Positions 12,001 to 22,152 of a DNA stretch of 64,000 nt are shown here, piece after piece; positions within the stretch are counted from its first letter, which is position 1; each line of letters begins with the position of its first letter. Below the pieces are notes generated by a model that ran no database searches, was not told the origin of the DNA, and saw only the letters and a program-made list of their open reading frames with translations. Source of the stretch: Argopecten irradians (Eukaryota; Mollusca; Bivalvia; Pectinida; Pectinidae); contig NC_091137.1 of assembly GCF_041381155.1 (NCBI RefSeq), forward strand, positions 18,149,655 to 18,213,654, read 5' to 3'. Both the position numbers and the translations under genes were made by a program.

Positions 12001-15000
12001 TTTTTTTTCTTTTGTGAGAATATCAGTTGATACCATAATGGGCAATGGCAAATTAAATGTTGATATTATCATCTTATTTTCAATGGCAAATTAAATGTTA
12101 AATATTATTATCTTATTATCAATGGCAAATTAAATGTTAAATATTATTATCTTATTATCAATGGCAAATTAAATGTTAAATATTATTATCTTATTATCAA
12201 TGGCAAATTAAATGTTAAATATTATTATCTTATTATCAATGGCAAATTAAATGTTAAATATTATTATCTTATTATCAACAGTGTATAAGTCCATGAACTT
12301 TACATCATAATTAGAGGAGTAATATGGCTGTTGTAACTTTAAATTGTAACTAGAGGTGTTATATTGCTGCTGTAACTTTACATTATAACTAGAGGTCTTA
12401 TATTACTGCTGTAACTTTACATTGTAACTAGAGGTGTTATATTGCTGTAAGATTTACTTTGTAACTAGAGGTGTTCTATTGCTGTAACTTTACATTATAA
12501 CTAGAGGCATTAAATTGCTGTAAGTTTACATTGTAATAAGAGGTGTTATATTGCTGTAAGTTTACATTGTAATAAGAGGTGTTATATTGCTGTAAGTTTA
12601 CATTGTAACTAGAGGTGTTATATTGCTGTAAGTTTACATTGTAACTAGAGGCGTTAAATTGCTGTAAGTTTACATTGTAATAAGAGGTGTTATATTGCTG
12701 TAAGTTTACATTGTAATAAGAGGTGTTATATTGCTGTAAGTTTACATTGTAACTAGAGGTGTTATATTGCTGTAAGTTTACATTGTAACTAGAGGTGTTA
12801 TATTGCTGTAAGTTTACATTGTAACTAGAGGTGTTATATTGCTGTAACTTTACATTGTAACTAGAGGTGTTATATTGCTGTAAGTTTACATTGTAACTAG
12901 AGGTGTAATATTGCTGTAAGTTTACATTGTAACTAGAGGTGTTAAATTGCTGTAACTTTACATTGTAACTAGAGGTGTTATATTGCTGTAACTTTACATT
13001 GTAACTAGAGGTGTAATATTGCTGTAACTTTACATTGTAACTAGAGGTGTTATATTGCTGTAACTTTATATTGTAACTAGAGGTGTTATATGCTGTAACT
13101 TTACATTGTAACAAGAGGTGTTATATTGCTGTAACTTTACATTGTAACTAGAGGTGTTATATTGCTGTAACTTTACATTGTAACTAGAGGTGTAATATTG
13201 CTGTAACTTTACATTGTAACTAGAGGTGTTATATTGCTGTAACTTTATATTGTAACTAGAGGTGTTATATGCTGTAACTTTACATTGTAACAAGAGGTGT
13301 TATATTGCTGTAACTTTACATTGTAACTAGAGGTGTTATATTACTGTAATTTTACACTGCCACTAGAGGTGTTATATTGCTGTATCTTTACATTGTAACT
13401 AGAGGTGTTATATTACTGTAATTTTACATTGTAACTAGAGGTGTTATATTGCTGTAAGTTTACATTGTAACTAGAGGTGTTATATTGCTGTAACTTTACA
13501 TTGTAACAAGGGGTGTTATATTGCTGTAAGTTTACATTGTAACTAGAGATGTTATATTGCTGTAACTTTACATTGTAAAAAGAGGTGTTATATTGCTGTA
13601 ACTTTACATTGTAATAAGAGGTGTTATATTGCTGTAAGTTTACATTGTAACTAGAGGTGTTATATTGCTGTAAGTTTACATTGTAACTAGAGGTGTTATA
13701 TTGCTGTAAGTTTACATTGTAACTAGAGATGTTATATTGCTGTTACTTTACATTATAACTAGAGGTGTAATATTGCTGTAAATTTACATTGTAACTAGAG
13801 GTGTAATATTGCTGTAACTTTACATTGTAACTAGAGGTGTTATATTACTGTAATTTTACACTGCCACTAGAGATGTTATATTGTTGTAACTTTACATTAT
13901 AACTAGAGGTGTTATATTGCTGTAACATTTACATTGTAACTAGAGGTGTTATATTGCTGTAAGTTTACATTATAACTAGAGGTGTTATATTGCTGTAATT
14001 TTACATTATAACTAGAGGTGTTATATTGCTGTAAGTTTACATTGTAACTAGAAGTGTTATATTGCTGTAACTTTACATTGTAACTAGAGGTGTTATATTG
14101 CTGTATCTTTACATTGCAACTAGAGGTGTTATATTACTGTAATTTTACATTGTAACAAGGGGTGTTATATTGCTGTAATTTTACATTGTAACTAGAGGTG
14201 TTATATTACTGGAATTTTACACTGCCACTAGAGGTGTTATATTGCTGTATCTTTACACTGCCACTAGAGGTGTTATATTGTTGCTGTAACTTGGTGTTAC
14301 AGGATCTTGTAAGGACCTGATCCACGCTTACTTTACTAATGGTCTCCCGGAACAGGCATCCTCCTACATCCTCAGGGATACACTCCTCGCACTGGAATAC
14401 CTACACTCCAAAGGTATCATACACAGGTAAGTACATTTATACATCATACACAGGTAAGTATATTTATACATACAATTACGTCATACACAGGTAAATACAT
14501 TTATATATACAATGTACCTCATACACAGGTAAGTACATTTATACATACAATGAATGTCATACACATTTAAATACATTTATATATACAATGTATATCATAC
14601 ACAGGTAAGTACATTTATACATACAATGTACGTCATACACAGGTAAGTACATTTATACATACAATGTACCTCATACACAGGTAAGTACATTTATATATAC
14701 AATGTATATCATACACAGGTAAGTACATTTATATATACAATATACATCATACATATGTAATACATATACATATGTAAGTACATTTATACATACATTGTAT
14801 ATCATACACAGGTAAGTACATTTATATATACAATGTATATCATACACAGGTAAGTACATTTATGTATATAATGTACATCATACACAGGTAAGTACATTTA
14901 TATATACAATGTACATCATACATATGTAAGTACATTTATATATACAATGTACGTCATACACAGGAAAGAACATTTATATATACAATGTACATCATACACA

Positions 15001-18000
15001 GGAAAGTACAGTGTACATTTATAGATTATACACAGGTAAATACATTTATTTCATACACAGGTAGGTACCATACACACCTAAGTATCACACACAGGTAAGT
15101 ACCAGTAACCTTTATACATATATCATACACTGGTTGGTATCTTACAGGTAGGTATATATCATACACGGATAAGTACATTTATATAATATATACTGTTAAG
15201 TATATTTATATATCACACATACTGCATACAGTTAAACATGTTTATAAATAATTCACTTATAACGAATTTATGAATATAATGTAGTAATTTTTATGCCCCA
15301 TCAAAGTTCCTATAAGATGTCCTAATATGTTTACTGTAAATTTATGAACTACATGTTTATAATGAAGTGATTTTGTTGGGCTCCGGAGGTTCATTTTAGT
15401 GTAATTAAGTCTCTGTGAGGTTGAGTTGCTCTACAGTAACTAGGGTTGGATACTGGTACTGGATACTCATAGTATTGTTACTCTTTTAAGAAAATACCGG
15501 AATGTACCCGTTTTAAAAATAACTGATACTCTTATTTGTATTCGAAAAAATAACCACATCTTATTGTAAGGAAAATCCACATGTAAAAAGTGACTAAGTG
15601 AAGGAGACAGGCAGTGTATGTAAAAACATGATCTTCAAAAGTCTTGCAGATCTGTTTCATAATGAAATATAATTGTTTGCACAACAACTTGTGTATTTTC
15701 TTACATAATTACATTGTTAAAGCAAATAAAATATATATGCAGTATGTTAGACAACCAGTTTATTTCTTCAAAAAGTATCAGTATCGGTAACGTTACAGGT
15801 GTGGTACTGTACCGTTTTATTTTGAACAGTATCCAACCCTAACAGTAACACTATCTGTTAAAGGTTCTGTCCTTTTTGTTGCAGGAGTGTTAGAGCCAGC
15901 CACATATTGGTTGCCGCCTCCGGGAATGTTTGTCTGGCAGGCCTAAGAGACGCCCACAGTATGATACAGCGAGGACAGAAACTAAGAATCGTACATGACT
16001 ACCCACAACACTGTATTAACTCACTACAGTGGCTTAGTCCTGAGATCCTGGAACAGGTGTGTGTTACATCCATGTAGTTTTGTACTCTAAGACTAATTAT
16101 TTCCGCATGTGATTAAATTTTGCGTATTTCACTGGCTATAGAAATCTCAGAAATTGATTTCTGCAAAAATGTTTCAAGTTTAGGTATTGGGGAGACGTGA
16201 GACGAAAACTCAGTTCTACGATAATTCCTCCCATAGAAATCAACTGGTAGATCGAAAATTTATTTTAAATGAAATAGTCCCTTGGATATGATAATACTAA
16301 ATGAAGCTGCCACGAAAATAAAATGATTGACAAGTTGGAGTTGTAGTACTGTACAGGTATTATTAGCTCACCTGATATGCAATATCATGGTGTCCTACAT
16401 CATGGTGTCCTACCGTCTGTCTGTCCATCCATCCATCAACAATCAACTTCTACATAACTGTTGGTCAGAATTTAACAACATTTTACTGGTAGTATCCTTA
16501 TGGGATGCTTACTGAAAATTATACTACTAATGGTTAGGCAAACCCTCTGGGAGCCTGAGGGGCTAGGCGTTCCATATAAACAATCTACTCTGAAACAAAG
16601 CATTGCATATACACTCACATTGCATTGGTAGCATCATTATGGAGTGGGGATTCAAAAATTGTAAAAATGGTGAGACTGACCCCTTGGGGGCCTGAGGGAC
16701 AGGGTCAGAAGGGGTCAATCTGGTGATAAACAACTTCTTCTCTGAAACTAAGCATTGGATTTAACACTCATAATCAAAATGTATTGATTGGAGTCAAAGT
16801 TAAACAAATCATGTGATCAATTTTGCTATTCCCAATTGTTTTTGTGATAATTACTGTATAAACGAGGTGAGTGATACAGGCCCTCTAGGCCTCTTGTCAC
16901 TAGTGTTCAACATTTTACATTTGCTTATATTTATTTGTTTATCAAAACCAGTAAATATGTTTTCCTGTGTTTCTATAGAACTTGACGGGATATGACTGTC
17001 TGTCTGATGTATACAGTGTTGGTATAACGGCATGTGAACTGGCCAATGGCTACGCACCGTTTACAGATATGCCTGTTACACAAGTAAGTATGATCAGTAA
17101 GAAAACATTTGTGATTTGGGTTGTTCAGCTTGGTTTTGTGATGAATTTGACCCTGAATGGGATGTTGTCAGATCCTCTATGGAACGAAATGGGAATCAAG
17201 ATCTGTATTTATCAGATTGAGTTTGGGTTTCAGCCTGGTTTTGTGATGGGTATGCTTCAGTGAGGCAGCATGACAGTTATATATAAACATCCATACAGGA
17301 GAATTGAAAAAGTGCTCTAGACAACAAATTACCAAACAGATGTATTTGTCAGCAGCTGGTCTCTATTTGAATGAAAAAAAAAGTAACCATGGCAATGATA
17401 AGATGTGAAACATGATAAAACGAAAGTCCATTGATCTTGGATTCAGATCTAAGAGTAATCTTCAATAAAATTCAGAATGGTGAGTAAATGTTGGTGAAGC
17501 TCTGCTAAAATGCAGCTAGTAAATTGTCTTTTGTTGGATATAACCATTATATTACATAATGGACACCTAGGAGTCAGTATATGATAGTTATAACAAACTT
17601 TGAGGACAAATAACATGACTGTGTTATAAGAACAGTATGTTCTACACTTACAACAAGCACCTTATGGGTATCTTGACATGGAATGCAAAATACTAATATT
17701 ATTTATGATAAAGTATGCTTGTTATAAATGTGTTTTATTGTTATAAAATACCATTGATACTGACATCAAATATATTTGATAAATTTTGGTTTAATTTGAT
17801 TTCAGATGCTTTTAGAGAAAATTAATGGTACAAAGCCTGTCCTAGCAGATAGCACAACGATAGCAGATCTTGTCGGTAAGGAAAATATAAACACTTGTTT
17901 TATTTTGTTTATCTTGTATCCATCAATAAAATCAACCAATCAAACTGATGCAATTTTTTTCCCTCTTTGTATGATCTATAAGATCTAGGCAAGCTTCTAG

Positions 18001-19203
18001 TGGTATTGATGATATTCCAAACGTCCATCCATCTATTGTTGTTCTTCAATTAGAGGAGAATGACGTCTGATGTTGGTATTTTATCATCAAATTTACTACT
18101 TTAAATACCAGATCAAATGTTGATCTTTAAGTTAATCAACTTGGTTGATCCTTTTCATTTCTTAATCAAATCAGCTTATGATTTTAATGTTTATCAACTT
18201 ATCTGTAAACTGATATTTAACCTGGATCAATCAAATCCATTTGTTGATCTTTGACCTGTAACATGTGTTATAAATTCCAGGCCCTGAATCAGGAGTTGAT
18301 GGTGAAGCTACAAATAGTAGAGAGATCACAGACCTGGCTAATGCCAGGAAGTTTTCTCACCATTTCCATAACTTTGTGGAACTTTGTCTGGAGAAAAGTC
18401 TAGATACAAGGTATGCTTGGTGTATGGTGTGGAGAAAAGTCTAGATAATGTTACCTTTATAACAAATTTTCCCAGAACAGAGTAATACATAATAATAGTG
18501 TACTTACTTATTAACTGTTGTTATTTGGATAAAATTTAAGATTAATTTGTAAATATGTTTTCAACTAGTAAACTTATTATGTATTTTCTTCTCAGGCCAA
18601 GTTCCTCCACATTATTAGGTCATTCATTTTTCAAACATCTGAAGAAAAGGACATCTGAGATGCTACCTTCTTTACTTCAACCCTTATCACCACTCACAGA
18701 TATCAGCAAGATACCCAAAGGTACAAAATTATCTCCCCTTGTCTCATATCAGCAAGATATGAAAAGGATAATTATATCCCCTTGTCTTAAATATCAGCAA
18801 GATATGAAAAGGAAAATTATCTCCCCTTGTCTACAGATATCAGTAAGATATTCCAGGATTCATAATTATCTCCCCTTGTCTTATACATTGGCAAGATATC
18901 CAAAAGGTAAAAATTATCTCCTTTAATTTACACCTACTAATTTCACCAGGTACATATTATCTCCCCTTCTTTTATCACTCAAAAATGTACGTATATTTAT
19001 CTATCTCACTCTTCATTCACAGACATTAAGTGAATGTTCATGATTATTTCCCATCGGTGTGATCATGATGTATATAATTGTATATGGCCAAACTAACAAT
19101 ATTTTATCATCCATATCCTTCATTTATAGCACAAGAAGATGATGTAGATGAGATGACAGATGAAATCAACAACATGTCCATGGAGGAAGGTTGGGAATTC
19201 TAG
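1855..19203 (+). CDS. STRADA: STRAD pseudokinase (STE20-related kinase adaptor), complete, 12 exons
   Basis: Allosteric adaptor that with MO25 (CAB39) activates LKB1/STK11 upstream of AMPK; cytoplasmic. Exons, all with AG/GT borders and matching phases: 1855-1988 (ATG at 1977), 6508-6591, 10066-10189, 11289-11407, 11678-11786, 14303-14426, 15885-16056, 16979-17083, 17806-17875, 18281-18410, 18596-18720, 19130-19203; 1248 nt, 415 aa, close to human STRADA (431) and STRADB (418). The start MSLL, followed by CTCASSKTQ, resembles STRADB. Degenerate Gly-rich loop GRGCNDRA (74-81); VAIK-type lysine kept (IAIKK, K98). HRD is replaced by HRS (190-192) and DFG by GLR (210-212), the known STRAD pseudokinase changes. 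[15 protein letters not shown] (about 258-272) is the strongest family match. It ends in GWEF; the C-terminal WEF binds MO25. The symbol could equally be STRADB or plain STRAD: invertebrates normally have one gene. Confidence 0.95.
3343..3518. mobile_element. Palindromic MITE, family A copy 2 (degenerate)
   Basis: Starts TATTCTGTATTTGCACATTACAG-like and carries the family core (GAGCGTAACATCATAC, then AAAATGACGTGAATT). The CRE sites are mutated (TGACTTCA, TGACGTAA). The right terminus is eroded to GGGAGTTAAGTCTGG. Confidence 0.8.
3614..5240. repeat. Mollusc-type repeat: palindromic head plus about 9 tandem units of ~158 bp
   Basis: Begins with a 29-bp hairpin (AGCTCACCTGGTCC ... GGACCAAGGTGAGCT), then CCGTCCGTCC runs, then tandem units near 157-159 bp marked by AAATTGTACAAATGATGGG (near 3770, 3930, 4089, 4246 and onward), CATAATGCAATGGTAGCATC and CTTCTTCTCTGAAACTAAG. 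Units decay toward 5240. Open frames on both strands here (108-125 aa) are artefacts of the tandem structure. Confidence 0.9.
6165..6340 (+). mobile_element. tRNA-derived SINE
   Basis: Has RNA polymerase III internal promoter boxes: A box TAGCTCAGTCCG (6172-6183) and a perfect B box GGTTCGAATCC (6216-6226). A tRNA-like acceptor can form between GTGACCA and TAGTCGC with one mismatch, but the anticodon stem pairs poorly and an unrelated tail follows, ending near an AT-rich hairpin. I therefore call it a SINE head, not a functional tRNA gene. Confidence 0.75.
8306..8492. mobile_element. Palindromic MITE, family A copy 3
   Basis: ATTCTGTCTTTGCATATTAT at the left, GTAATGTGCAAATACAGAAT at the right, with the GTATGACGTTACGCTCAC core and one intact TGACGTCA near the right arm. 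Confidence 0.85.
9003..9034. repeat. (AT)n microsatellite
   Basis: A run of about 16 AT/TA dinucleotides preceded by an ACACAC tract. Confidence 0.95.
9320..10048. repeat. Interspersed repeat with GGGCCCCGCATC head
   Basis: Opens with GGGCCCCGCATCGAGATGCG, a hairpin, then GTCCGTCCGTCCGTCTG runs. Direct internal repeats occur (AAGTTGTTCAGAATTAAACA-like near 9620 and 9760). It closes with GCGGGGCCCTTTCTGACG. The organisation matches dispersed elements common in bivalve genomes (recalled, not searched). Runs almost into the polypyrimidine tract of STRAD exon 3. Confidence 0.75.
10190..11288. other. STRAD intron 3
   Basis: Non-coding. Most of the 3' half is one full-length TTAA-ended MITE (10801-11165). 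The rest is AT-rich with no recognised element. Confidence 0.8.
10801..11165. mobile_element. TTAA-ended MITE, family B copy 1, 365 bp
   Basis: Terminal inverted repeats of about 24 bp: TTAAAGATGCTCCACCGCTG at the left and the complement of it at the right (CGGTGGAGCATCTTTAA). Exactly 365 bp, the same length as the copy at 24740-25104. TTAA at both ends may be a piggyBac-type target duplication or simply part of the TIR. Confidence 0.9.
11408..11510 (+). repeat. Tandem duplication of STRAD exon 4 splice donor
   Basis: The real junction CCAG|GTAATGATC (exon end 11407) recurs 52 bp downstream as CCAGGTAATGATC (candidate donor after 11459). Surrounding text also repeats (ACCTGTAAATTTATTTACC against ACCTGTAAATCTATTTCCC). 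Use of the second donor would shift the frame. Confidence 0.85.
12044..12280. repeat. 39-bp AT-rich minisatellite, 6 units
   Basis: Near-identical units beginning ATGGCAAATTAAATGTTAAA and ending CTTATTATCA, period 39 bp, inside STRAD intron 5. The first unit is the most diverged. No coding meaning. Confidence 0.95.
12295..14290. repeat. 36-bp minisatellite, about 55 units, in STRAD intron 5
   Basis: Unit core TTGTAACTAGAGGTGTTATA followed by TTGCTGTAACTTTACA. Period 36 bp with occasional single-base deletions and short variants. The array runs to within about 12 bp of the exon 6 acceptor and may supply part of its polypyrimidine/branch region. Because 36 is a multiple of 3, the minus strand reads as an open repeat of [12 protein letters not shown] over 212 codons. 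This is not a gene: no start context, splice signals or relatives, and every frame is equally repetitive. Confidence 0.95.
14415..15170 (+). repeat. About 38-bp tandem array made of the STRAD exon 6 splice donor
   Basis: The last exon bases plus the donor (ATCATACACAG|GTAAGT) and about 22 bp of intron (ACATTTATATATACAATGTA) form the repeat unit. Including the authentic site at 14421-14432 I count 11 exact ACACAGGTAAGT strings, plus variants (CAGGTAAAT, CAGGAAAGT, CATATGTAAGT, CAGGTAGGT). The array decays near 15170. All copies are in sense orientation. Confidence 0.95.
15171..15884. other. STRAD intron 6, 3' part
   Basis: AT-rich. It includes a weak inverted repeat: AGGGTTGGATACTGGTACTG near 15433 against CAGTATCCAACCCT near 15828. 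The region between may be a MITE of about 410 bp with subterminal GATACTG/CAGTATC motifs. Confidence 0.55.
15430..15842. mobile_element. Probable MITE with AGGGTTGGATACTG termini
   Basis: Left terminus AGGGTTGGATACTGGTACTG and right terminus ending CAGTATCCAACCCT are reverse complements for at least 14 bp. The GGTACTGTACCG region near 15812 pairs further. No coding capacity. Confidence 0.7.
16360..16905. repeat. Diverged copy of the AGCTCACCTG repeat in STRAD intron 7
   Basis: Starts TTAGCTCACCTGATATGC, then CCGTCTGTCTGTCCATCC, CTTCTACATAACTGTTGGTC, and two degenerate units with CTTCTTCTCTGAAACTAAGC. It ends AACGAGGTGAGTGATACAGG. Related to the element at 3614-5240. It ends about 75 bp before exon 8. 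Confidence 0.8.
17535..17755. repeat. Possible degenerate MITE in STRAD intron 8
   Basis: Text such as GCTTGTTATAAATGTGTTTT (near 17718) resembles the end of a candidate element at 52118-52265 (GCTCGTTATAAACGTGTTTT). The left boundary and inverted partner are weak. Confidence 0.4.
18385..18450 (+). repeat. Duplication of STRAD exon 10 3' end
   Basis: GGAGAAAAGTCTAGATA occurs at the exon 10 end (about 18390-18406) and again in the intron about 41 bp on (about 18431-18447). A second GT donor is not preserved in the copy. Confidence 0.85.
18700..18975 (+). repeat. Tandem copies of STRAD exon 11 end and donor
   Basis: GATATCAGCAAGATACCCAA plus donor and AATTATCTCCCCTTGTCT recur about four times (from 18720, 18778, 18838, 18893) with drift. 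The last copy keeps a donor CCAAAAG|GTAAAA after 18906. The intron stays open in the exon's frame up to 18926, so either intron retention or the distal donor would give a changed C-terminal region. Confidence 0.9.
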
Positions 19204-19770
19204 TTTCTGACTCAATGGCAGAAAGGACTTTATAGTGGGAATAATCTGTGATGACAACAAGTGTCATGTACAAAACATGTACCTAATATCAGGGGCACAT
19301 GATTATTTTGATTTCAGAGAACTTAATGAATGGTGGCCTCAGTTTCATATAACATGCATAAAATTCCTGATACTAACTATTCCATTGGAAAACATTTCTG
19401 TGTTTTAGAAAAAATTATTTACTATAGAAAATTAATTTAAGTAGACAAGTTATGAAAGGTTTTTATTAATATGTTAAAATGATATACAATGTATTGATGT
19501 TTTTGTACACTGAAAATGAAAAGTAATTAAGTTTGTGTCATGTAACATTAAGAGTACAATTAAAAAACAAAAGGAAATTTTGTCTTGGTATTGTTCAAAT
19601 AGCTGTCATGAAAACATATGTATTTGGTCGCCTTTTCCCATCTGAAGTAAGTTTTATATGTGAATGTACAAAATGTATATGGAAAATTGTCCCCTTTTTA
19701 TCATAAAAAATAGATGTCTCAATGACTATGCTATACGTTTATGTTGGTATATTGTACTTCAGTTTTGAAC

Positions 19771-20365
19771 AAAGGACTATATATGGTAATGGCTCTTTTT
19801 GGCCCCTAAATCTACCAAATTTCAAATTAAGTATTTAGAAATTAAGTTGCTGCGTTTGAAATATTGAATACGCACTTGATAAAAACTTAATGATTTTTTT
19901 GTTGACAGAAAGTATGTTTTTGCTATATAACCATGGTAACTTTGCATAAATTATGCAAATTTGAAAACTTGGTCAATTTTGGCATATATTTTTTTTACAG
20001 TTTTTCTTTTAAAAGCAATAGAGCGCAACCTAGAACAAACTTTATATTTCAAGGGAATTACCAGACACAAAGAATACATCATTTTGAGAAATATAAAGTT
20101 TGTTCTAGAATGCGCTCTATGTTAACTAGATGAAAAACTGCATAAAAAAGGCCAATTTTGATGAAATTTTCACATTTTGCATAATTTATGTATAATAAAA
20201 ATGGTTGCCATGGCAACTAGAACTGCTATATTACCTAATAGCACTATCAAATATGTCAGGTATGTAGTTAATATTTGAAATGCAAGATTAACATCTTAAA
20301 ATAACAGACTTTGAAATATAGTGGATTTATGGGCCACAAAAAACCCTTACCATACCTAGTCCTTT
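19771..20365. mobile_element. Foldback MITE of about 595 bp downstream of STRAD
   Basis: Outer termini AAAGGACTATATATGGTAAT and (right, reverse complement) AAAGGACTAGGTATGGTAAG; then GGCCCCTAAATCTACC against GGCCCATAAATCCACT. Inner arms pair strongly: TAGAGCGCAACCTAGAACAA against TTGTTCTAGAATGCGCTCTA, and AACCATGGTAAC against GGTTGCCATGG. Confidence 0.85.
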
Positions 20366-20489
20366 AAATTGATGTTATATATTGATTTAAACATGAAGAC
20401 AATTCTTTAAAGTGTTGTTGCATTTAAGTGTACAAGGGATGTGAAAGAGTGTAAGTTTATATCCAGATGAAAAAAATTGTGTTAGTTTT

Positions 20490-20859
20490 AAAGTGCATAG
20501 TCGGGCAATGAAAACCAGTATAAATGCGTTCATTGGCTTTCCAAAAGTCCTTACATATCAAAATGATGATCAAATTGTGCCTACTTTGTCCAGTTTAGAC
20601 CATTGAAATTATGGAAAGCCCCATGTAAATTTACCACAGTGCTAAAAATAAATTCTGAAAGCAAGGCTGTGTGGGAATGTCAACACGGATATAGGTAGCC
20701 GGGAGGACATTTTAGGATTCCTTTACTATAAATTAATTTCCTTGCGTGCAGAGCGATTTTGACAGGATATTTTATTTTTCTGTTTCACAAGAAATTATAC
20801 TGGATATATTAACACCATTTTAACCGACTTAAGCCTTCCTTTGCCCGACTATTCACTTT
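20490..20859. mobile_element. MITE with AAAGTGCATAGTCGGGCAA termini, 370 bp
   Basis: Left AAAGTGCATAGTCGGGCAAT, right end CTTTGCCCGACTATTCACTTT (reverse complement AAAGTGAATAGTCGGGCAAA). No coding capacity. Confidence 0.85.
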
Positions 20860-21005
20860 AAAACTATTTACTCACATTACAATTAAATATATAATGAGCA
20901 CAAAATTGTATCACCATTCAGTGCAAGTATATATACTATTTTTTTCACTGGTGGATTAAAATGAAGGGAAGTAACTCTGACAGATCAGAATGGTATTAAA
21001 TAGCA

Positions 21006-21321
21006 TACTGTATTCGCCTTAATTAGTGCCCCTCCCTCAATGAGTGCCCCTCCCCTTTTCTGAAGAAGGAGTTGAAATTGTATAAACGCCCCCATCTCAT
21101 GGATTTAACTGTGTTTTATAACATGTGATGCCTCTAACATCAGCATTGTATACCATTTTACATGAAGTTGGAAGTCTTTTACAAGTAAATAACGATATAA
21201 TAATGCATGTTTACTGTAACAGAATTTTTTCATTCACAACTTACATTTTTGGTTCACTTATAAGTGCCCCCTTTGTTAAATCTTTTTAAGTGCCCGGGGC
21301 GCTAATTATGGCGAATACAAT
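21006..21321. mobile_element. MITE with GTATTCGCCTTAATTAGTGCCC termini, copy 1
   Basis: Left CTGTATTCGCCTTAATTAGT, right GCGCTAATTATGGCGAATAC; they pair as TIRs. Inner GTGCCCCTCCC and GTGCCCGGGGC stretches are typical of the family copy at 22153-22553. Confidence 0.85.
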
Positions 21322-22152
21322 ATTTACACAAATTTACATAGAACATAGATTTAAACACTATGTTCTTCATACATAAAACCTTCAAAATTGTATCTTTTGC
21401 AATTGTAAATTTTGATATCACATACCGCATTTAACCCAATAAGCGCCCAGGGCATTTAAAAATTAGCAAAATTATTTATGCCTTGGCAATTGAAATTGAG
21501 GCCTCAAAAAGTGTGAGGGGTGTCTGTTTTAATTTCAGACCAAATAAGGTTGGTAACTATACCGTCACTGATGTTGCACCATAGTTGCTAGCCGTAATAG
21601 ACTGTGTATAAGCTAATGTGTATGCAGTCAGACTTTAAAATCTTGTTCATTCAGAAGAGTGGGACATATTAAATTACCCGTTCACATGTTCGATCATATA
21701 AACAACCTTTAGGGAAAATAGTTGTAGAATAAAGTGTAATTATTTGGTTAACAATACATTATATGACATGTAGCAAAGAGAGTAGCATTGTAAAAAAAAT
21801 TGATAATTATACAAACAAGTGGAAGTTATAGTATCAGATACAGGGGCTACATGTATCTTATCCTCCTGTGTCAGCTATAGGCTTGTCAGAGGCTACACAC
21901 ATGTGCATAATACATGTTTATTGCACAAATGGCTGTGTTTACAAAAGCCTTATTGTATCGTCACCATGCTTACATGATGTTTCATTTATTATGTCATGAT
22001 TAAAAAATTGCTTACTCAAAGACTGGACATGGGAGCAGAAAACGGCATATTTTCGGCAAATAAGTTCTCAAAAAACTAGTGATAGAGGAGACAAATGCTC
22101 CTTCATATTAATCTTGTTGTGAAGGATACATATAATCCACCCGCAGAATCAC

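Noticed and set aside
12476..13293. 212-aa and 75-aa open frames ([12 protein letters not shown] repeats) on the minus strand
   Set aside because: Produced by the 36-bp minisatellite whose period is a multiple of three; lies inside a STRAD intron, with no splice or start logic.
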